Positions 34,319 through 42,400 of a stretch of DNA of 64,000 nucleotides are shown piece after piece; the stretch's first letter is position 1; each line of letters opens with the position of its first letter. This DNA is from Micromonosporaceae bacterium KJ-029 (GTDB lineage Bacteria > Actinomycetota > Actinomycetes > Mycobacteriales > Micromonosporaceae). The notes under the pieces are model-generated. The model saw nothing but the letters and a program-made list of their open reading frames with translations, ran no database searches and was not told the DNA's origin. A program made the translations under genes and the position numbers. The stretch lies in assembly GCA_005402585.1 (NCBI GenBank), contig BIFP01000035.1, positions 1-64,000 on the forward strand, written 5' to 3'.

Positions 34319-35449
34319 TCATGCCGGACCATCCAGCGGGAACGTGGCCCGCACCGCGAACCCGCCGCCGTCGCAGGCGGCGGCGTGCAGCGTGCCGCCC
34401 AGCCCGGTGACCCGTTCCCGCATGCCGCGCAGACCCACCCCCGGGGTCACCGGCCGCCCCGGCGACGCCTGGCCGTCGTCGGTCACCTGCACGGTCAGCT
34501 GCGCTGGGGCGTACTCGACGTGAATCCGGGCGGTGGCGGAGCCGGCGTGACGGGCCACGTTGGTCAGAGCTTCCTGGACGACGCGATACCCGGCCTGGTC
34601 GACCTCGGCGGGCAGTTCCCGGGGCTGACCGGTGACGGCCACGTGCACCGGTACGCCAGCCGCCCGGGTCCGCTCGGCCAGCTCACCCAGCCGGGCCAGC
34701 CCGACGCAGTCCCCGTCGGCGGGTGTGCGCAGGACGTCCAGCGTCGCCCGCAGTTCCCGCATGGCGGCGCTGCTGGCCTCCTGGATCGCCAGCAGCGCGG
34801 CAGACGGTTCCTCACCGTGCTTGCGGGCCAGGTGCACGGCGATCCCGGCCTGCACCTTGATCACGGAGATGCTGTGGGTCAGCGAGTCGTGCAGATCCCG
34901 GGCGATGCGCAGACGCTCCTCCCCGGCACGGCGCAACGCCATCTCCTCGCGGGTGCGTTCTGCCTCGATCGCCCGCTGCTCGACCTGCTCCAGGTACGCC
35001 CGGCGCTGCCGCGAGACGAGCCCGGCGACGTTGGCCGCCACGAACCAACCCAGCAGCAGTGCGGTCCGCTCGGCGATCTGCTGGCCGGGACTGCCGGCGG
35101 GCGCGACCGAGAGGTCGCGGGCCAGGAAGCCGACGAGGAAGACGAGGCTGGCCAGGGCGGGGGCCAGTCGGTACCCCCGCCAGGCGGCGAGGTAGACCGC
35201 GCCGAGAACGGGAAACGCGGCCGACACCCCGGGGTGTACCCGGACGTGGAGGGCCAGCATGGCAGCGGCCACCACCGTCAACGCCACCACCGGGTACCGC
35301 CGGCACACCGCCAGGGCCGCCACCATGACCAGGACCAGCACGACGTCGATCGCCCGCACCGGGGCGGCGTCCGGCGCGAGTGCGGCGTTGCCGAGCAGGA
35401 GGACACCGAGGGCGAGGCCACCGAGGGCGTACGGCAGATCGCGGCGCAT
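34319..35449 (-). CDS. Sensor histidine kinase, NarX/DesK-like
   Basis: A 376-residue membrane kinase. Four to five helices occupy residues 8-140 with almost no extracellular domain, suggesting it senses membrane state or a ligand within the membrane. The HisKA_3 phosphoacceptor motif is ERLRIARDLHDSLTHSISVI (His in RDLHD). The ATP-binding region has VVQEALTNVARHAG and VTPGVGLRGMRERVTGLGG. It is first in the operon with the response regulator and divergent from the operon at 35592. Confidence 0.92.
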   Translation of the reverse strand: MRRDLPYALGGLALGVLLLGNAALAPDAAPVRAIDVVLVLVMVAALAVCRRYPVVALTVVAAAMLALHVRVHPGVSAAFPVLGAVYLAAWRGYRLAPALASLVFLVGFLARDLSVAPAGSPGQQIAERTALLLGWFVAANVAGLVSRQRRAYLEQVEQRAIEAERTREEMALRRAGEERLRIARDLHDSLTHSISVIKVQAGIAVHLARKHGEEPSAALLAIQEASSAAMRELRATLDVLRTPADGDCVGLARLGELAERTRAAGVPVHVAVTGQPRELPAEVDQAGYRVVQEALTNVARHAGSATARIHVEYAPAQLTVQVTDDGQASPGRPVTPGVGLRGMRERVTGLGGTLHAAACDGGGFAVRATFPLDGPA

Positions 35450-35591
35450 GATCGCACTGTAGAACGGTCGTCGTCAGGGAGCATCCGGCGTCCGCAGTAG
35501 ATGCGGCGTACTGCGGACGCGGTATCGGGGCCGGGCAAGTGTCTGCGGCGGCACGACGTTTTCCCGGCCCGCTGAGGCAAGCATCGAGCCC

Positions 35592-36581
35592 ATGGCATAC
35601 CGCTTCTTCAGTCCCGCTCCGCCGCGGACGGCGACCGGTCTCACCGCGCAGGTCTACCGGCAGCTGCGCGACGAGTTCCTCGGGCCGCTGCCTACCTTCC
35701 AGGCGCTGTCGGCCGTGCCGGAGGTGCTGGCCGCGACCTGGGCGTTGATGCGCGAGGCCCTGCTCGCCGGGGACGCGTCCCGGGTCGACCGTGAACTCGT
35801 CGCGTCGGCGGTGTCCCGGGCCAACCGCTGCCGGTTCTGTGTCTACGCCCATGTGATGCTGCTGCACGCACTCGGCGAGCACGAGCTGGCCGAGGTCATC
35901 GCCCGGGGTGAGACGCCACCGGCACCGAGGCACGCCGCGCTCGCCGCCTGGGCCGAGGACAGCCGTAGCCCGGTGGCCGCCGATTGGTCCAGCCCGTATC
36001 GACCTGAGGTCACCGGCACCCTGCTCGCCTTCCACTTCATCAACCGGATCGTCTCGGCACTGCTCGAACCGGATCTACTGCCTGGCGGCCTGCAGCGGTC
36101 CCCGATGGTGCGGTCCGCGGCGGGCCGGCTCTATGGCCGGGCGGCCCGGGAGCCGAAGGAGCCCGGCCGCAGCCTGTCGCTGCTCGGCGCCGGCCCGGCC
36201 ACGCCACCGGCCTGGGCCGGAGACAGCCCGGTCGGCGCCGCGTACGCGTCGTTGCGGAACGCCGCCATGCAGGGCGGATCCCTCCTGAGCGACGTGGCTC
36301 GCCAGACCGTCACGGGCACCGTGCGGTGGGAGGACGGACGGCACCCGGCCCGACCCGCGGAGTGGACCGCCGATCTGATCCGGGACCTGCCCGGCACTGA
36401 CCGCGTCGGGGCGCGGATCGCGCTGCTGGCGGCGTTCGCACCCAGCGCGATCCGCGCCGGCGACGTCACTCTGTGGCGGCTGTCCCATCCGGCCGACGGC
36501 GACCTCGTGCGGCTGGTCGCGTACGGGGCGATCGCGGCCACCGACCACGTTGCCCAGGCCCTGTCCCCGGCTCATTCCTAG
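35592..36581 (+). CDS. Carboxymuconolactone decarboxylase / AhpD-like protein
   Basis: A 329-residue alpha-helical protein of the AhpD-like superfamily. The redox motif is in VSRANRCRFCVYAHVMLLHALGEHELAEVIA (CxxC and downstream His), which acts as a peroxidase or thiol relay in AhpD proteins. Total length is double the usual single domain; the second half (AARIALLAAFAPSAIRAGDVTLWR) looks like a degenerate repeat without cysteines. It is the first gene of a three-gene operon with a DUF6220 membrane protein and a multicopper oxidase. Confidence 0.8.
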   Translation: MAYRFFSPAPPRTATGLTAQVYRQLRDEFLGPLPTFQALSAVPEVLAATWALMREALLAGDASRVDRELVASAVSRANRCRFCVYAHVMLLHALGEHELAEVIARGETPPAPRHAALAAWAEDSRSPVAADWSSPYRPEVTGTLLAFHFINRIVSALLEPDLLPGGLQRSPMVRSAAGRLYGRAAREPKEPGRSLSLLGAGPATPPAWAGDSPVGAAYASLRNAAMQGGSLLSDVARQTVTGTVRWEDGRHPARPAEWTADLIRDLPGTDRVGARIALLAAFAPSAIRAGDVTLWRLSHPADGDLVRLVAYGAIAATDHVAQALSPAHS

Positions 36582-36590
36582 GAGGTCACC

Positions 36591-37043
36591 ATGCGCAAGG
36601 CCCTCGTCGTCGTCACCAGTGTGTTGCTCGCCGCGTTCGTCCTGCAGTTCGTCTTCGCCGCCGTCGGCGCGTTCACGAAACCCGCGAGTGAGGGCGCCTA
36701 TACCCTGCATAGCGTCACTGGGATGGCCGTCATACCCGTCCTCATCCTGCTCACCACCCTGTTCGCCGTGCTGGCCAAGGCACCGGGCCGGCTCATCGGG
36801 CTGGCGATCCTGCCGCTCGGCCTCGTCGTCCTGCAGGCGCTCATCGCCATGCTCGCGAACGCGTCCACCGACATCGCGGGCGCCAGTACCCCGTTCGGCC
36901 TGACCATCGCCGGGCTGCACGCGCTCAACGGAATCATCGCGGTACACGTCGTGGTCAGCGTTCTCCAGGCGGCGCGAAAGCTGGCCCACCCGCCGCCGGC
37001 CGGCGCCGCCCGGGTGGCCGTCCGGGAAGGGGAGCCGGCATGA
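36591..37043 (+). CDS. DUF6220-type four-helix membrane protein
   Basis: A 150-residue protein with four predicted membrane helices. Histidines in the helices (LHSVTGMAVIPVLILLT, LHALNGIIAVHVVVSVLQ) resemble haem-b ligands of small cytochromes. An AGGAGG ribosome site precedes the ATG. It lies between the AhpD-like and multicopper-oxidase genes and its stop overlaps the oxidase ATG (ATGA). Possible electron-transfer role is an inference. Confidence 0.75.
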   Translation: MRKALVVVTSVLLAAFVLQFVFAAVGAFTKPASEGAYTLHSVTGMAVIPVLILLTTLFAVLAKAPGRLIGLAILPLGLVVLQALIAMLANASTDIAGASTPFGLTIAGLHALNGIIAVHVVVSVLQAARKLAHPPPAGAARVAVREGEPA

Positions 37044-38776
37044 CGACCGGCTCGCTGCTCGCGGCGGACCTCGTGATCACGGTCCTCGCGATCGCCGGGT
37101 GGCTCGGCGGCGGTGCCGCCTCGGCCGCCCGGCGCCGTCGGCTCGCGCTGTGCCTCGCCGCCTTCGCGCTGGTCGCCACATCGGCCCGCGCGATCACGAT
37201 CACCGTGCTCGCCCACGCGGGCTGGTGGTTCGCGGCGGAAAAGGTCCTCATCGCCGCTCCCCTGTCGCTCGCGGCGGTGGTCGTCGCCGGGCCACGGCTG
37301 CTGCGGCCCCCGGGCGACATCCGGTCCGCGGCGGTCCCGCTCCTCTTCGCCGGGTACGCCACGAGCAGCGCCCTGCTCGTGACGGTCCTGCACGGCTATC
37401 CGGCGTCGGCGGGCACGGGACTACTGGCGGTCGCCGGAGTCGTCGCGGTCACTGCCGTCTCGTGGCGGGCTCTCGGCGCGCGCCCGTCGCGGACGGTTTC
37501 CCGGGCGGCCCTCGTGGTGGCGGTCACGGCGCTGCTGGCCGGAACCGGGCTCGCCGCCGCCCCGAGAACTGCTCCCGCCGTACACAATCATGAATATCGA
37601 GAGGTGCGGACCGTGGGCGAACCGACCAGGCGGTTCACCCTGACAGCCGGGACCGCAACGGTGCGCGTGAGCGGCCGCGACGTCGCGGCGTGGGCCTTCA
37701 ACGCACAGGTTCCCGGGCCCGAGCTGACCGCCACCGTCGGCGACGTCCTGGAGGTGACCCTGCACAACCGGAACATCTCGCGGGGCGTCACGCTGCACTG
37801 GCACGGGTACGACGTGCCGAACAGTCAGGACGGGGTGCCCGGCGTGACGCAGGCAGCCGTCCTGCCCGGACAGGAGTTTGTCTACCGGTTCCGGGCCGAC
37901 CAGGCCGGCACCTACTGGTACCACACACACTCGGTGTCCGACGTCGGCGTGCGGATGGGGCTCTACGGCGTCCTGGTGGTGCGCCCGGCACCGGCGACCG
38001 GCGTCGACGTCACGGTGCCGGTGCACACGCTGGCCGGCCTTCCGCTGCCCGCACCGCGAACGGAGCCCGTCGAGGCCGGGACGCCCGTGCGGCTGCGGCT
38101 GATCAACACCGACAGCACGACCCACCGGTACGCCCTGGCCGGGGCCCCGTTCCGAGCCGTCGCCATCGACGGTTACGAATTGCGAGGCTCGACGCCGCTG
38201 GTGGACACCGCCGTGCTGATCCCGGCCGGGGGCCGCTACGACCTGGTGTTCGTCGCGCCCGCCACGCCGGTGGCGCTGTTCGTCGACGGACGGGCGGTCT
38301 ACTCGACCGGACCGGTGTCAGCGGCGACAAGCGCGTGGCCGCTGCTGGATCCGCTCACCTACGGCGTGGCTTCTCCGGTGCCGTGGTCTCGGTTCGACCA
38401 GGAGTTCACCCTGGTTCTCGACCGCGGCCTCGACCTACGCGGGCTGCTTCCGCGGTACGCCCACACCGTCAACGGCGCAGCCGATCCGGACATCCCGCCT
38501 CAGGTTGTCCGCCTCGGCGACATCGTCAAGCTCACCATCGTGAACCGATCGCTGGTGGTGCACCCGTGGCATCTGCACGGCCATCACGTCCTGGTGCTGT
38601 CCCGCAATGGAAAGCCGGCGACGGGAAGTCCGTTGTGGCTGGATTCCTTCGACGTTCGCCCCGGCGATGTCTGGCAGGTAGCTTTCCTGGCCGACAACCC
38701 CGGGATGTGGGCCAACCACTGCCACAACCTGCCACATGCCGACGCCGGGATGATGCTGCACCTGATGTACGGGTGA
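37040..38776 (+). CDS. Membrane-anchored multicopper oxidase
   Basis: A 578-residue protein. Residues 1-185 contain about five membrane helices, unusual for this family. The outer part has all copper motifs: HWHG near residue 253, YWYHTHSVSDVG near 294, HPWHLHGHH near 508 and NHCHNLPHADAGMM near 560, the latter with the His-Cys-His linking type 1 and trinuclear sites. The axial residue is Met. Such oxidases take electrons from metals or organics and reduce oxygen to water. The fused membrane region may pass electrons from the quinone pool or the DUF6220 neighbour. The four-base overlap shows coupling. Confidence 0.88.
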   Translation: MTTGSLLAADLVITVLAIAGWLGGGAASAARRRRLALCLAAFALVATSARAITITVLAHAGWWFAAEKVLIAAPLSLAAVVVAGPRLLRPPGDIRSAAVPLLFAGYATSSALLVTVLHGYPASAGTGLLAVAGVVAVTAVSWRALGARPSRTVSRAALVVAVTALLAGTGLAAAPRTAPAVHNHEYREVRTVGEPTRRFTLTAGTATVRVSGRDVAAWAFNAQVPGPELTATVGDVLEVTLHNRNISRGVTLHWHGYDVPNSQDGVPGVTQAAVLPGQEFVYRFRADQAGTYWYHTHSVSDVGVRMGLYGVLVVRPAPATGVDVTVPVHTLAGLPLPAPRTEPVEAGTPVRLRLINTDSTTHRYALAGAPFRAVAIDGYELRGSTPLVDTAVLIPAGGRYDLVFVAPATPVALFVDGRAVYSTGPVSAATSAWPLLDPLTYGVASPVPWSRFDQEFTLVLDRGLDLRGLLPRYAHTVNGAADPDIPPQVVRLGDIVKLTIVNRSLVVHPWHLHGHHVLVLSRNGKPATGSPLWLDSFDVRPGDVWQVAFLADNPGMWANHCHNLPHADAGMMLHLMYG

Positions 38777-39014
38777 GCGTCCGTTGTGAACACATTCGTT
38801 ACTGGCCGTTGGCCTCTAATCAGGTCGGCGAGGAGAAGCCTGCTGTCAGATGGGCGACATGAAGACTACTGACATTGACAGCCCCTTCAGGGAGGGCCAT
38901 CGTCAACAGGGCCGACTCGCCCAGCTATCGGCACCAGCGGTTGACGCTGGCAATTTCGCATCCAGCCTGGCGGGCCGCCTGGTGGCGCCTGCGCGGCCCG
39001 AAGGAGCGCGACAT

Positions 39015-39395
39015 ATGAGCACGTCATTCGGCCGAGCACTGGGGGTTACCGGCTCGGTGCTCAGTGGAGTGACTGCTGGTTTCATAACGAACAAGATCAC
39101 CGATAAATGGAACTGGACGTTGGCCGCCGCACTTCTTGTCACGGCGGCCATCATGGTGATCTCGCAGCTTTGGCTGTCGCAACTGGAGCGGCGATCCGAC
39201 AATGTCAGTGCGTCAGGAACCGGCGCTATCGCCGCAGGTGGCTCCGTCACCGCCGACATCGAGACCAGAGCGCGTGGCCGCGGGAACCGCGCAAGACCTG
39301 CAACTACGGACGGTGTGTCGGCATCAGGTACCGGATCCGTGGCCGCTGGAAGAAACGTCAAAGGAAGGATCAGGATCGACTCCAGCGACAACTGA
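39015..39395 (+). CDS. Small membrane protein with two RHIM-like motifs, putative effector
   Basis: A 126-residue protein. The ATG at 39015 is preceded by AAGGAG at ideal distance, so I prefer it over the upstream in-frame ATG at 38850. Residues 11-28 are moderately hydrophobic, and 33-55 form a clear membrane helix (WNWTLAAALLVTAAIMVISQLWL). The polar C terminus carries two copies of one motif: VSASGTGAIAAGGSVTADI (64-82) and VSASGTGSVAAGRNVKGRI (101-119). The same motif begins the NB-ARC protein 11 bases downstream. No enzyme domain is seen. I infer a membrane effector recruited to the NLR-like protein by motif templating. Confidence 0.72.
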   Translation: MSTSFGRALGVTGSVLSGVTAGFITNKITDKWNWTLAAALLVTAAIMVISQLWLSQLERRSDNVSASGTGAIAAGGSVTADIETRARGRGNRARPATTDGVSASGTGSVAAGRNVKGRIRIDSSDN

Positions 39396-39406
39396 AGGGG
39401 GTTGCT

Positions 39407-42400
39407 GTGCTCAGGCGCGAGCGAGTGGAAGCCGCTGGCCAAGGGTCCGTAGCCGCAGGACGCAACATCAGCGCCCCCATCACGATAACCAATGTTGCCA
39501 CTGGCCCGCTCCAACGACCGATGGCGGGGATATCGACGCACCCGCCGTTCCTCCTGCTGCCAAGGCGCCTACGCGGACGAGAGAGCCTGGTGGCCGAGAT
39601 CGTCAAAGCGGCGAGGAGACCCGGACCATCACTCAAGCCGGGCAACGAGAGGCACAACAGGATATGGGTGCTGCACGGGCTCGGCGGCGTGGGAAAGTCT
39701 GCGGTCGCGTTGACGGTTGCCCGGGATTTACAGACGCACGCCAGAACATACTGGGTCAATGCCTCCGATCGGTCTGAGCTACAGGCTGCGATGTGGGCAG
39801 CGGCCCGGGACCTGAGCAACAATGAGGATGCAAGGCTGCCGGCATCGCCCGCCGAGCCGAGTGCGATCGACTCGATCTGGGCAATTTTTGAGTCTGCGAC
39901 AGACGATTGGGTGCTGGTACTGGACAACGCCGACAATCCTCAGTTCCTTGCCGCCGACGGATACCAGAGACCAGCTGGCAACGGTTGGCTCCGTCAACCC
40001 TCACGGGGATTCATCCTGGTTACCAGTCGCATAGGAACACGGGCCGCGTGGGGAGACGCAGCAATAATTCGGCGCATGGATCCGCTTCCGCCGAACCCCG
40101 GCGCGGAGATAATACTTGATCTACTGGACCCTAAGCGGCGAGCTGGAGTTGCTTTACACAACGAGGCCAAGGCGATATCCGATCGACTGTGCGGCTTGCC
40201 GTTGGCCCTCAGGGCTGCGGGGCAGTATCTCGCCTCAGCACATACTCCCCCAACGGCGGAGCTACTCAAGAGGTATCGAACCGCGCTGGATTCAAGGTTC
40301 GGTCAGATAATAGATGCCTCGACGTCGGCGGGTTCGGTGGTCTCGGATGCCACCGACTCACGGAACATGGTAACGGCAACATGGGGACTATCCCTTGATT
40401 TTCTCGATCAGCGCGGTTTCTCTGAAGCAAATCCAGTTATTCAGGTTCTTTCCTGCTACGGGGCCTCTCCCGTGCCGTTGGCCCTGATTCCACCCTTGGC
40501 CGACCTCCAGCGGAACGGCACGCGTGCCGCTCAGAATGTGCAAAGGCTTCGCGAGGTTCTCAGCGCGCTGCGGGAGCTGGCACTGCTGGAAACTAATTTT
40601 GGGCCGACACGGCTTGGCGACGGCCAAGACATCTCGGACGTGTGGAGCGACGAGGTGCTTGTCCATCCCTTGGTTTCCGAGGTGATCTCAGAGAACCTGA
40701 ACAAGGATCCGGAGAAGGCCCTCCGGATCCGAAGTGCGACCGTCGACCTGTTGACGGGTCTGTGCGAGCGATTGAAGGCCTCGCCGGACAAATGGCGCAT
40801 GCTTTCGACCTTGGAACCGCATTTGAGGGCCGTCACCAAGCGTTGCGTCTCTGATCAAGCGTTCTGCAACCCTTCCTCCGCAAAGAGGTTGGCGCAGGTT
40901 CTCGGCGTGCTGGCGCCGGATCTGTCGAGGGATGCGTCGTCGAGCGCCAGGCTTGACGACCTGGTGGCCTATCGCAAGCTCGCCACGTCGGTTCTCGGGG
41001 CCAGGTCCAAGGCTGCCAAGCGGATCCGCCACCGAATGGGCCATCACCTTTGGGAGTTGGGTAACCATGGCGATGCCCTCGTAGAGTTCAGGTCGGCCGC
41101 ACCTCTTGTCGTCAGGGTGATTTGGGCCTGCAACAAGACGCTTGGCGAAATGGTGGCGGTATCCATGTGCGGCCTGGTGATACCTGGCGGCGACAACGCG
41201 GAAGCACAGAGCGACTTCGCCCGGAGTCAACTGAAAGTATTGAGCCGCACACCATGGCGCAACTCCGAGCGCTCATTGAGGAATCGTTTCAATCTCGCGC
41301 GGATTTTGCATGCGAATGGAGCGTATGCGGAGGCCGAGGCGCAGTACCGGGCCGTCCTCGCCGTCCTGCAGGAGGATCTGGGCGCCAACCATCGCGACAC
41401 CCTGGCCACCAGGCATCACCTCGCCGGCTTGTTGCAGGACCGCGGTGAGCTGGACGAGGCGGAAAGTGAGTCCCGCGCTGTTCTCGCCGCCCTACAGGAG
41501 ACCCTGGGCCCAGACCACGCCGAAACTCGTTCGACCCGGTACCGCCTCGCCGGCGTGCTGAAGGCCCGTGGCGACCTGGACGCGGCCGAGGCCGAGTACC
41601 GCACCGTCCTCGCCGCCGAACAGGAGACCCTCGGCGCCAACGACCGCGACACCCTGATCACCCGGCACAACCTCGCCGGCCTACTCAAAGCCCGTGGCGA
41701 CCTGGACGCGGCCGAGGCCGAGTACCGCACCGTCCTCGTCGCCCAACAGGAGACCCTCGGCGCCGACCACCACCACACCCTGATCACCCGGCACAACCTC
41801 GCCGGGCTGCTGAATGCCCGCGGCGATCTGGACGCGGCCGAGGCCGAGTACCGCAGCGTCCTCGCCGCCGAACAGGAGACCCTCGGCGCCGACCACCGCG
41901 ACACCCTGATCACCCGGCACGACCTCGCCAGCCTGCTCAAAGCCCGCGGCAACCTCGACGCGGCCGAGGCCGAGTACCGAACCGTCCTCGCCGCCCGACA
42001 GGAGGCGCTCGGCGCCAACCACCGCGACACCCTGATCACCCGGCACGACCTCGCCAGCCTGCTCAAAGCCCGCGGCAACCTCGACGCGGCCGAGGCCGAG
42101 TACCGAACCGTCCTCGCCGCCCGACAGGAGACCCTCGGCGCCAACCACCCCCAGACCCTGATCACCCGGCACGACCTCGCCGAGGTGCTGGAAGCCTGCG
42201 GTGACCTCGACGCGGCCGAGATCGAGTACCGAACAGCCCTTGCCGCACGGTCGGATGCCACGTACTCCACCCAGTCCGATTCCAAAACCAGCGAACCTCA
42301 CCTACGGCGCCACCTGGCCAAGGTGCTTAAGGCGCGCGGTGACCTGGACGCGGCCGAGGCCGAGTACCGAACCGTCCTCGCCGCCGAGGAGGAGAGGTTG

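Noticed and set aside
38850..39014. Upstream ATG giving a 181-residue version of the small membrane protein
   Set aside because: Its ribosome site is too distant and the added 55 residues are low complexity; the ATG at 39015 has AAGGAG at ideal spacing. It remains a possible alternative.
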